DNA of 8,697 nt from Prevotellaceae bacterium (GCA_031264875.1 JAISDK010000274.1:1-8697); one strand, 5' to 3'. Counted from the stretch's first letter, positions 1 through 5,873 are shown. Translations and numbers: made by a program. The notes: a model not told the origin generated them from the letters alone.

Positions 1-11
1 GAGTAGTGACT

Positions 12-207
12 GACGCCGTAAGGCGTCCAATCCGGATAACCCCGAACAAGCGTAGCACAGTTCGGGGTATAACAGTCTAATCTCAATCAGAACTGCGAAG
101 CAGTTCAACTCCATACGGAGTTGAGGACGGCTGTTGCGTTGCCCCGAACTACCCCGAACTGCGCTTGCGCTTGTTCGGGGTTATCATTTTCAGACGCCTA
201 CGGCGTC
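12..207. repeat. Composite palindromic repeat, element A
   Basis: A ~196-bp array of inverted repeats. In order: hairpin 12-27 (GACGCC, loop GTAA, GGCGTC); hairpin 39-68 (ACCCCGAAC/GTTCGGGGT); hairpin 90-106 (GAACTGC, loop GAA, GCAGTTC); hairpin 106-123 (CAACTCC, loop ATAC, GGAGTTG), sharing one C with the previous one; hairpin 151-181 (ACCCCGAAC/GTTCGGGGT); and hairpin 193-207 (GACGCC, loop TAC, GGCGTC). A perfect 17-bp long-range inverted repeat also joins 36-52 to 168-184, so the whole unit can fold as one cruciform or as separate hairpins. CCCCGAACT is repeated in tandem at 142-150 and 152-160. A second, diverged copy lies at 3746-3944 in the same orientation. No coding function is seen. 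It resembles a REP or MITE-like dispersed element, but its family is not identified. It ends ~70 bp upstream of the promoter-like site of the next gene. Confidence 0.85.
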
Positions 208-276
208 ATAAGATGCGAAGAATAGCGACATTTTTATCTCATCATTTTACCCCGTGCGTAGTATAAAATAATATAT

Positions 277-284
277 TACCTTTG
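277..284 (+). promoter_or_regulatory. Candidate -7 promoter element for the 311 gene
   Basis: TACCTTTG at 277-284 is an exact match to the Bacteroidota -7 consensus TAnnTTTG, lying 26 bp before the ATG at 311. A start site near 290 would leave a leader of about 20 nt. No clear TTTG -33 element is visible 19-21 bp further upstream, so the call rests on the -7 match and its position. No Shine-Dalgarno sequence precedes the ATG, which is common in this phylum. Confidence 0.5.
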
Positions 285-310
285 CCCCGAAATCTTAATG
301 AACAATAGAT

Positions 311-3289
311 ATGGCAGATTCAACCAGATCGAATATCAGAAAACTGTATTTTAAAGATACATCCTTTGCCAGTTTGATGAAACACCGGATATACAATGTC
401 CTGCTTGTTTCGAGTAAATACGATGCGTTTATCCTGGAAGAAGACGGTCGCATAGATGAACAGATTTTCAACGAATATATGGCGTTAAATCTGAGATATG
501 CCCCGCGTTTTACCCTGGTCGAAACGGAAGCGGAAGCCCAAGTCGAACTCGAAAACAGCAAGTATGAACTAATTATTACTATGTCCGACAGCGAGGGCAG
601 CAATATTATAGATATTGCTAAAAGAATCAAGGCAAAACACGAGGATATTCCGATAATAGTGCTAACTCCTTTCCTTCGTGAAGTTTCCCTGAGACTACAT
701 TCCGGCGACGTCAGCGATATTGACTATGTGTTCAGCTGGCTTGGCAATTCCGACTTGCTTCTGGCTATCATCAAACTTCTTGAGGACAGAATGAATGTGA
801 AGGAAGATGTTGAAAGCGTGGGAGTCCAGATACTGCTTTTCGTAGAGGATTCTATCAGGTTTGCATCGTCCGTACTGCCGTATCTGTACAAGTTTGTGTT
901 CAATCAGTCGAGGTCGTTTATGACCGAAGCCCTCAACGATCACCAGCAGATGTTGAGAATGAGAGGACGTCCTAAAATCCTGATGGCAAGAACATACGAA
1001 GAAGCTTTATCCATATTTGACCAGTATTCCAATAATATACTGGGAGTTATATCCGATGTAAGTTTTCCGCGCAATGGAAAAACCGATAAAACTGCCGGAA
1101 TCGACCTGTATAATTATATAAAACAGCATAATCCTTTCGTATCATACATACTGGAATCGTCGGAAAACCATAATAGCGTCTATGCTAAAGAACTGAACGT
1201 TCCATATATCGACAAAAACAACGAAAAGACTTTGCCCAACCAGCTGAAAACATATTTGCTGGATAATTTTGGGTTTGGCGATTTCATATTTCGCAACCTT
1301 GAGTCAAACAAGGAAATTGCCAGAGCATCTGACCTGAAGGAGCTTCAAAACCTTCTGCCCAAATTGCCCGAAGAGACTCTGGCGTGGCACTTTTCGAGAA
1401 ACGACTTTTCCAGATGGCTGTATTCGAGAGCAATGTTTCCTCTGGCTTCATTTGTGGAAAATCTTACCATCAACGATTTCGAAAATCTTAACGAAGTCAG
1501 GCAGGCGCTGTTTGACGCAATAGTGCAGTATCGTAAAATAAAGAACAGAGGTATTGTAGCCGTATTTCGCAGAGAAAGATTCGACCAGTATTCCAATCTT
1601 GCCCGCATCGGTTCCGGTTCCATGGGCGGAAAGGGAAGAGGACTTGCATTTTTGGACACTTTGATAAAAAATTATCCCGAACTCGGAGATTTTGAGGAAC
1701 AAAACACCCAGATAAGCATACCAAAAACGGTAATACTTTGCACGGATATCTTTGTCGAATTTATGGAAACAAACAACTTGTATCCGATTGCACTTTCCGA
1801 TTCTCCGGATGAAGTTATATTTCAGCATTTTCAGAAAGCCAAAATGCCCAAGTCCCTGCTTGGCGATTTTGTTACCTTCTTCAATGCAATATCGACGCCG
1901 ATAGCCGTCCGGTCGTCAAGCCTGCTCGAAGATTCGTATTATCAGCCTTTTGCCGGAATATATTCCACATATATGATTCCTTACGAAAAATCGAGCAAAA
2001 CACACATGCTGTATATGCTCGATTGCTGTATAAAAGCGGTTTACGCCTCCGTATTCTATAAAGGGAGTAAGCTGTATATGGCATCGACGGCAAATGTCAT
2101 TGATTCGGAAAAAATGGCGATAGTGCTTCAGGAAGTAGTTGGAAGCAATCACAATAACAAGTATTATCCATCGTTTTCGGGAGTTGCACGCTCGATAAAC
2201 TTTTATCCTATCGAGCCGGAATGTCCCGAAGACGGAATTTGCAACGTGGCTTTGGGACTGGGAAAATATGTGGTTGATGGAGGCGTAAGCCTGAGATTTT
2301 CTCCGGCATATCCAAATAATGTGCTGCAAACAAGCGAACTGGATATTGCATTGCGAGAAACCCAGACAAAGTTTTTTGCCATCAATCTGGCGGATGAAAA
2401 AAGATTCAAAATCAGTCCCAACGATGTTGAAAATCTTATGGAACTGAACGTTAAAGAAGCCGAAGCCGATGGCGCCCTGCGGCTGATTGCTTCAACTTTC
2501 GACTATAACGACCGTATGCTTCGAGACGGAATTTTCGAAGGCGGTCGCAAGGTTATTACTTTTTCGAACATACTCAAGCACGACGCTTTTCCTCTCGCTC
2601 CAATATTGCAGAAAATCCTGAAAATAGGGCAAAACGACATGGGTTATCCTGTAGAAATAGAGTTTGCAGTCAATTTGGAAGAAAAGGGATTCAACTCATT
2701 TAATCTGCTGCAAATAAGACCAATAGTAGAGAACAAGGAAGTTATGCACGAAGATATTTCGTCGGTGGACAAAAACGATACAATCATCTTTTCGAATCAT
2801 GCCCTTGGAAACGGAATAATCGACAATGTATGTGACATTGTGTATGTTAAGCCCGAAAATTTCGACGCCTCAAAAAACAGAGACATGGCTGTAGAAATTG
2901 AAAAAATAAATGCTCAAATGTCTGCCAGCGGAATCAATTACATACTGATAGGTCCCGGACGCTGGGGATCGAGCGACCCGTGGCTCGGTATTCCGGTGAA
3001 ATGGACACATATTTCAGCTGCCCGTCTGATTATTGAAGCAGGACTGGCAAACTACAGAATCGATCCAAGCCAGGGAACACATTTTTTCCATAACCTGACT
3101 TCTTTAAGGGTAGGATATTTCACAATAAACACCTATAATGACGACGGTTATTGCAATCTGGATTACCTGTCATCGTTTCCTGCCATATACGAAAGTCTGT
3201 ACATAAGACATGTACGACTTCCGTCTCCTGCCGTAATAAAAATAGATGGAAAACTGGGTATCGGAATTGTGTGCCGATTAAACAGGTGA
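311..3289 (+). CDS. PEP-synthase-like PEP/pyruvate-binding protein with receiver domains
   Basis: 992 residues, ATG start, TGA stop. Residues ~27-155 look like a degenerate receiver domain: the usual acidic pair after the first strand is replaced (VLLVSS, 30-35). Residues ~171-305 form a second receiver-like domain with E179-D180, a possible phospho-acceptor D249 (VISDV) and K302. Residues ~430-806 match the PPDK/PEP-synthase N-terminal nucleotide-binding region: glycine-rich GSGSMGGKGRG (434-444), AVRSSSLLEDS (532-542), GLGKYVVDGG (649-658), and the closing Q801-x-R803-P804 motif. The tail (~825-992) contains GPGRWGSSDPW (881-891) and SQGTHFFHN (920-928), but no recognisable swivelling GG-x-T-S-H-A-A phosphohistidine motif and no PEP-binding barrel. 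Complete PEP synthases have both, so this is unlikely to be a normal pyruvate-water dikinase. Proteins of this size and kind are common in Bacteroidota and often labelled PEP synthase. A regulated ATP-dependent phosphotransferase is inferred; the substrate is unknown. It is monocistronic by layout. Confidence 0.9.
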   Translation: MADSTRSNIRKLYFKDTSFASLMKHRIYNVLLVSSKYDAFILEEDGRIDEQIFNEYMALNLRYAPRFTLVETEAEAQVELENSKYELIITMSDSEGSNIIDIAKRIKAKHEDIPIIVLTPFLREVSLRLHSGDVSDIDYVFSWLGNSDLLLAIIKLLEDRMNVKEDVESVGVQILLFVEDSIRFASSVLPYLYKFVFNQSRSFMTEALNDHQQMLRMRGRPKILMARTYEEALSIFDQYSNNILGVISDVSFPRNGKTDKTAGIDLYNYIKQHNPFVSYILESSENHNSVYAKELNVPYIDKNNEKTLPNQLKTYLLDNFGFGDFIFRNLESNKEIARASDLKELQNLLPKLPEETLAWHFSRNDFSRWLYSRAMFPLASFVENLTINDFENLNEVRQALFDAIVQYRKIKNRGIVAVFRRERFDQYSNLARIGSGSMGGKGRGLAFLDTLIKNYPELGDFEEQNTQISIPKTVILCTDIFVEFMETNNLYPIALSDSPDEVIFQHFQKAKMPKSLLGDFVTFFNAISTPIAVRSSSLLEDSYYQPFAGIYSTYMIPYEKSSKTHMLYMLDCCIKAVYASVFYKGSKLYMASTANVIDSEKMAIVLQEVVGSNHNNKYYPSFSGVARSINFYPIEPECPEDGICNVALGLGKYVVDGGVSLRFSPAYPNNVLQTSELDIALRETQTKFFAINLADEKRFKISPNDVENLMELNVKEAEADGALRLIASTFDYNDRMLRDGIFEGGRKVITFSNILKHDAFPLAPILQKILKIGQNDMGYPVEIEFAVNLEEKGFNSFNLLQIRPIVENKEVMHEDISSVDKNDTIIFSNHALGNGIIDNVCDIVYVKPENFDASKNRDMAVEIEKINAQMSASGINYILIGPGRWGSSDPWLGIPVKWTHISAARLIIEAGLANYRIDPSQGTHFFHNLTSLRVGYFTINTYNDDGYCNLDYLSSFPAIYESLYIRHVRLPSPAVIKIDGKLGIGIVCRLNR

Positions 3290-3313
3290 CAAACGATTGT
3301 CTAACCTGTATTT
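3282..3313 (+). terminator. Hairpin overlapping the stop codon of the PEP-like gene
   Basis: ACAGGT (3282-3287) and GACAA (3288-3292) pair with TTGTC (3297-3301) and ACCTGT (3304-3309). This gives 11 bp closed by an ACGA loop, with a 2-nt TA bulge. ATTTT follows directly, and an 8-T run lies at 3331-3338. The TGA stop (3287-3289) sits inside the stem. The T-tract right after the stem is short, so efficiency as an intrinsic terminator is uncertain. Confidence 0.5.
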
Positions 3314-3405
3314 TCGGTCTTCGCTATGTCTTTTTTTTGCGTATATATCAGTTATTATGGTTACACTGGTGATCGCAATCGAAAAAAAAAATCATAAGTT
3401 AATCA

Positions 3406-3486
3406 ATGGAAAATGAGCTAAGTATATTTAATTTGCATAAAAAAGTTTTCTCTTCATTAAACCATTTACTTCCAAAAGTATCTTAG
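3406..3486 (+). CDS. Possible 26-residue small ORF (doubtful)
   Basis: ATG at 3406 opens a frame of 26 codons ending in TAG (3484-3486), reading MENELSIFNLHKK and onward to LLPKVS. It has a plausible composition with an amphipathic look, and a strong terminator-like hairpin lies 77 bp downstream (3563-3594). I do not recognise it, and no good promoter or ribosome-binding site precedes it. It could be a small protein, the remnant start of a lost gene, or chance. A frame of this length is expected by chance in AT-rich DNA. Confidence 0.12.
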   Translation: MENELSIFNLHKKVFSSLNHLLPKVS

Positions 3487-3562
3487 TACACGGAAATAGA
3501 TAAATAAATAAATTTAGTTTTAATAAAGTTAGTTTTCATAGTTTAGTTCGATTGTTTAAGTA

Positions 3563-3606
3563 AAAGAGATTAGTTCCCCAATACTAATCTCTTTATTTAT
3601 TTTATT
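3563..3606 (+). terminator. Intrinsic terminator-like hairpin in the gene-free gap
   Basis: AAAGAGATTAGT (3563-3574) pairs perfectly with ACTAATCTCTTT (3583-3594): a 12-bp stem with the 8-nt loop TCCCCAAT, followed by the T-rich stretch ATTTATTTTATT. The best reading is a plus-strand terminator. The reverse strand has a poorer tail. It lies 273 bp beyond the stop of the 311-3289 gene, so it either backs up the hairpin at 3282 or ends a separate small transcript. Confidence 0.65.
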
Positions 3607-3745
3607 GAATTTAACCTTTCATAAAACGTTATATATTATATATAAAACATTACCTGTGCTTAGAAGCTCTGAAGTTATCGATTCACTAATTGCAAAACGC
3701 ACTCCATTATCAGAGGCGCTGGCCAATGTCGTCAAGTTAAGGATT
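3607..3745. other. AT-rich intergenic stretch, no gene seen
   Basis: No convincing ORF, RNA gene or promoter is visible. The only structure is an AT-only inverted repeat (TTATATAT at 3629-3636 and ATATATAA at 3638-3645) flanked by two imperfect copies of ATAAAAC followed by GTTA or ATTA at 3621 and 3642. Low complexity can explain this. Confidence 0.5.
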
Positions 3746-3944
3746 GACGCCGTACGGCGTCTAATTTGAATACCCCGTGCAAGCGGAGCGCAGCGGGGTA
3801 TAAATGCCCCCTCTCTATCGGAACTGCAAAGCAGTTCAACTCCTTGCGGAGTTGTGTTGTAGAGACGTGATACATCACGTCTCTACCCCCGAGCTGCGCT
3901 TCGCTTGCACGGAGTTATCAATTTTATACGCCGTACGGCGTATA
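3746..3944. repeat. Composite palindromic repeat, element B
   Basis: A ~199-bp diverged copy of the element at 12-207, in the same orientation. In order: perfect 16-nt palindrome 3746-3761 (GACGCCGT/ACGGCGTC); hairpin 3770-3801 (ATACCCCG/CGGGGTAT); hairpin 3821-3837 (GAACTGC, loop AAA, GCAGTTC); hairpin 3837-3854 (CAACTCC, loop TTGC, GGAGTTG); an extra palindrome 3859-3886 not present in element A; and a perfect 20-nt palindrome 3925-3944 centred on GCCGTACGGC. Distant arms GTGCAAGCG (3777-3785) and CGCTTGCAC (3902-3910) pair, matching GAACAAGCG and CGCTTGTTC in element A through coordinated substitutions. Stems are identical or compensated while loops differ. It lies between convergent transcription units and shows no coding function. 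Confidence 0.85.
3859..3886. repeat. 28-nt palindrome nested in element B
   Basis: GTAGAGACGTGAT (3859-3871) is perfectly complementary to ATCACGTCTCTAC (3874-3886), with AC between them, so 12-13 bp can pair. Element A has no counterpart at the equivalent place, which instead holds a tandem CCCCGAACT. From memory, palindromes built on GTAGAGACG and CGTCTCTAC occur as dispersed repeats in several bacterial groups, including cyanobacteria and Bacteroidota. That recollection was not checked here. Confidence 0.75.
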
Positions 3945-3967
3945 TTTGCGACAATGAATCAATGCAC

Positions 3968-4016
3968 AAAAACGCCCAATGCTAATGCTTTCACCTTAAA
4001 TTGACGGCATTGGGCG
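3968..4016 (-). terminator. Intrinsic terminator downstream of hpf
   Basis: On the minus strand CGCCCAATGC (4016-4007) pairs perfectly with GCATTGGGCG (3982-3973), a 10-bp GC-rich stem with a 24-nt loop, and TTTTT (3972-3968) follows immediately. On the plus strand no T-tract follows. It probably ends the minus-strand transcript that includes the recombinase and hpf, 186 nt past the hpf stop, or a small RNA located just upstream of it. Confidence 0.7.
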
Positions 4017-4035
4017 CTGGCAGACATATATATAC

Positions 4036-4093
4036 AAGTCCCGCAAGAACTACACAATAACTCATCGAGAATATTGCTGTCCCTGCGGGATTT
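4036..4093 (-). ncRNA. Imperfect hairpin in the hpf 3' region, possible structured RNA
   Basis: On the minus strand AAATCCCGCA (4093-4084) pairs with TGCGGGACTT (4045-4036), ten pairs including one G-U wobble. Inside, ACA plus CAATA pairs with TATTG plus TGT across a one-base bulge, giving a long interrupted stem. It sits 20 nt before the terminator at 4016-3968. This could be part of a long hpf 3' untranslated region or a small RNA processed from it. No RNA family is recognised and no good promoter of its own is seen. Confidence 0.3.
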
Positions 4094-4201
4094 GGATAGT
4101 GTACAGACGTTTTATGCGTATTGTGCTACACTTTTCCAACTGCAATTAATAAAATGTACTACACATTATTATTAATTTTTATTACTAACCAATAATTTTT
4201 T

Positions 4202-4495
4202 TTACGCCCTCATTTTTTCTTTCGCCTTAGTAAGTTGCGATTTAAGCGCATCAATACATAAATCCGTAGATTCTTCGAAACTCTTTGATTCCCGTTCTGC
4301 AAATATATCGTATCCGGGGATTTTGAGACGAATTTCTACTTTTTTGTTTTCAACAGGCTGACTGTTCAATCTAAGATAAACGTCTGCTCCAACAATTCCT
4401 TCAAAGAATTTCTCTAATTTGGAAATCTTTTTTTCAATAAACTCAATGAGTTTCCTGTCTGCATCAAATTTGATGGATTGTACATTTAAGTTCAT
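4202..4495 (-). CDS. hpf: Ribosome hibernation promoting factor, short form (HPF/RaiA family)
   Basis: 97 residues, ATG start, TAA stop. The whole protein is one HPF/RaiA (sigma-54 modulation) domain, recognisable from the N-terminal strand MNLNVQSIKFDADRKLIEFI, the lysine-rich first helix (KKISKLEKFFEG, ~22-33), the VEIRLKIPG strand and the second helix ending in KEKMRA. The family binds the 30S decoding region, where it blocks mRNA/tRNA sites and stabilises inactive ribosomes in slow growth or stress. At this length it lacks the C-terminal dimerisation domain of long HPF, so 100S formation by that route is not expected. It starts 28 nt after the recombinase stop, with no terminator between them, so cotranscription is likely. 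Linkage of hpf to a tyrosine recombinase gene is, to my recollection, frequent in Bacteroidota. A purine-poor, A-rich leader precedes the ATG and no clear ribosome-binding site is seen. Confidence 0.93.
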   Translation of the reverse strand: MNLNVQSIKFDADRKLIEFIEKKISKLEKFFEGIVGADVYLRLNSQPVENKKVEIRLKIPGYDIFAERESKSFEESTDLCIDALKSQLTKAKEKMRA

Positions 4496-4523
4496 GGCTT
4501 CAATTTTTTTTAACTGTTTAACC

Positions 4524-5429
4524 TTAAGCGCGTGGATGCGCCTTATTATGAATTAATTTTAACTTTTCAAAAGTATTATGCGTGTATATCTGCGTTGCCG
4601 CCAGACTTGCATGTCCTAATACCTCTTTTACACTGTTCAAATCGGCTCCATTATTTAAGATATGCGTTGCAAATGTATGTCTTAAAACGTGAGGATTTGA
4701 TTTTCCTGTCACACCACCCAGCTGTAACCGTTTTTTTACTCCAAAATATACTGATTTTACTGATATTCCGTTACCTTTTGAGTTAAAAAAGAGGTAGTTA
4801 TTAGCCGGATTCGGGAAAAACGCCTTTTTCCTGAAAATATATTCTTCCAGTATTTGCTCAATATTCTCTGTCATGGGAATGAAACGTTCCTTGTTTCGCT
4901 TGCCCAGCACTTTGATTTGTCGCAGAGAAAAATCTATATCGTTATGTTTCAGATTGACAAGTTCGGAAATTCTCATTCCCGTAGCGTAGAATGTTTCCAG
5001 AATTACATAATCCCTGTATGCCGGATAATCGTCGTGACAGTCTCTCAAGAAGTCCAGAACATCGGCAAGCTTTTCTTCGGGAATAAATGCCGGAAGCTTC
5101 TTCACAATTTTCGGCTTGATAATTCCCTCAACAGGATTACTTAAAACTTTCTTTTTTCTCATCAGGTACTTGAAGAACGAATTTAACGCTGTTGCCTTAC
5201 GGTTTACCGTACGCGAAGTCAGTCCGCTTTTCATTAACTCCGATATCCATCGCCTGACAATCAACGTAGTTACTTCCGAAATATCAACAACTGACTCCCC
5301 GTCAAAAATACATTCGAAAAAACAGGACACATCATTTTTATATGCACACAAAGTATGCTCCGACGATCTTTTCTCCGTTTGCATGTAGCGGATAAACTCC
5401 TCTATCAATATCTTGACATCATCATCCAT
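4524..5429 (-). CDS. xerC: Xer-type tyrosine recombinase
   Basis: 301 residues, the usual XerC/XerD length, ATG start, TAA stop. Residues ~6-95 form the SAM-like core-binding domain (HTLCAYKNDV; TVNRKATALNSFFKYL). Residues ~110-295 are the catalytic domain with the complete set: R153 (ATGMRISEL), K177 (GKRNKER), H247 and R250 (PHVLRHTFATH), H273 (LGHAS) and nucleophile Y282 (IYTH). Xer proteins resolve chromosome dimers at dif during division. No dif-like site was recognised in the window. Full length, an intact active site and housekeeping neighbours argue against a mobile-element integrase, but whether it acts as XerC, as XerD or as another chromosomal recombinase cannot be settled here, so the symbol is provisional. 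It lies 50 nt after the thioredoxin stop and 28 nt before hpf. A hairpin at 5432-5467 ends 2 nt before its start codon. Confidence 0.88.
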   Translation of the reverse strand: MDDDVKILIEEFIRYMQTEKRSSEHTLCAYKNDVSCFFECIFDGESVVDISEVTTLIVRRWISELMKSGLTSRTVNRKATALNSFFKYLMRKKKVLSNPVEGIIKPKIVKKLPAFIPEEKLADVLDFLRDCHDDYPAYRDYVILETFYATGMRISELVNLKHNDIDFSLRQIKVLGKRNKERFIPMTENIEQILEEYIFRKKAFFPNPANNYLFFNSKGNGISVKSVYFGVKKRLQLGGVTGKSNPHVLRHTFATHILNNGADLNSVKEVLGHASLAATQIYTHNTFEKLKLIHNKAHPRA

Positions 5430-5431
5430 AA

Positions 5432-5467
5432 CGTAAAACTTTTAAAACCGGGCGTCTATGTTTTACG
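5432..5467 (-). promoter_or_regulatory. Hairpin abutting the recombinase start codon
   Basis: On the minus strand CGTAAAAC (5467-5460) pairs perfectly with GTTTTACG (5439-5432), an 8-bp stem with a 20-nt loop, and only TT separates it from the ATG at 5429. It would cover the region where a ribosome loads. It could limit recombinase translation relative to thioredoxin, or act as a weak terminator or processing site. The function is inferred. Confidence 0.35.
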
Positions 5468-5479
5468 ACAATTTTCAGG

Positions 5480-5800
5480 CTACAATATTGCCTCCAATTT
5501 CTTAACGAAGACGTCTTTGCCTGCGGCGCCTATCTGCTTATCTACTAATTTCCCGTTTTTGATATACAGAACAGCAGGGATATTCCTCACTCCATACAGG
5601 AGTGCCAACTCATTATTGCCGTCATCATCTACATTGACCTTGCCTACAATTGCTTTACCTTCGTATTCATTAGCAATTTCGTCAATAATGGGAGCTATTG
5701 ACCTGCATGGGACACACCATCCTGCCCAGAAATCCAGAATCACAGGTTTATCTGAACTGATAACCTCGTCATAATTAAATTTATTTACCTCTAATGCCAT
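5480..5800 (-). CDS. trxA: Thioredoxin with variant CVPC active site
   Basis: 106 residues, the normal length for a cytosolic thioredoxin, ATG start, TAG stop. The fold markers are in place: buried D23 in LDFWAGW, active site W28-C29-V30-P31-C32-R33, the NVDDDGN strand-turn (~56-62), cis-proline P75 in VRNIPAVLYIKNG, and the C-terminal helix. The protein would reduce protein disulfides and receive electrons from thioredoxin reductase. The canonical motif is CGPC; here glycine is valine, encoded by GTC. The residues between the cysteines tune redox potential in this family, so the protein may be a less typical reductant or a specialised paralogue. There is no signal peptide, so it is cytoplasmic. 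It follows the helix-turn-helix gene by 73 nt and precedes the recombinase by 50 nt on the same strand. Confidence 0.93.
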   Translation of the reverse strand: MALEVNKFNYDEVISSDKPVILDFWAGWCVPCRSIAPIIDEIANEYEGKAIVGKVNVDDDGNNELALLYGVRNIPAVLYIKNGKLVDKQIGAAGKDVFVKKLEAIL

Positions 5801-5831
5801 CTAAAAAATTTTTTTAATCACGAAATTGGAA

Positions 5832-5839
5832 CAAGTATA
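5832..5839 (-). promoter_or_regulatory. Weak -7-like site upstream of thioredoxin
   Basis: On the minus strand TATACTTG (5839-5832) differs at one base from TAnnTTTG and would place a start site ~25 nt before the thioredoxin ATG. No -33 element is visible, so this is weak evidence for an internal promoter between the helix-turn-helix gene and trx. Confidence 0.25.
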
Positions 5840-5873
5840 TAAAAAGCATTGTTCATTTTCCGTTTGCACTTGT

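Noticed and set aside
1..210. CRISPR array or tRNA cluster suggested by repeated short hairpins
   Set aside because: The repeats are different palindromes in fixed order, not identical units separated by unique spacers, and no tRNA cloverleaf or T-loop sequence is present.
1345..2421. Several minus-strand open frames of 70-137 codons inside the PEP-like gene
   Set aside because: They are antisense to a strongly supported coding frame with clear domains, mutually overlap, and show no recognisable protein motifs.
3804..4004. A 66-codon plus-strand frame running through element B
   Set aside because: It reads across hairpin modules of a non-coding repeat and the terminator stem, has no promoter or ribosome-binding site, and its sequence has no protein-like features.
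4521..4545. GC-rich hairpin at the end of the recombinase gene as an intercistronic terminator
   Set aside because: The stem is short, needs a bulged base, and is not followed by a T-tract, so it does not support separating the recombinase from hpf.
4524..5429. The tyrosine recombinase as the integrase of a mobile element
   Set aside because: It has Xer length and motifs, lies among housekeeping genes, and no attachment-site repeats, tRNA target or cargo genes are seen around it.
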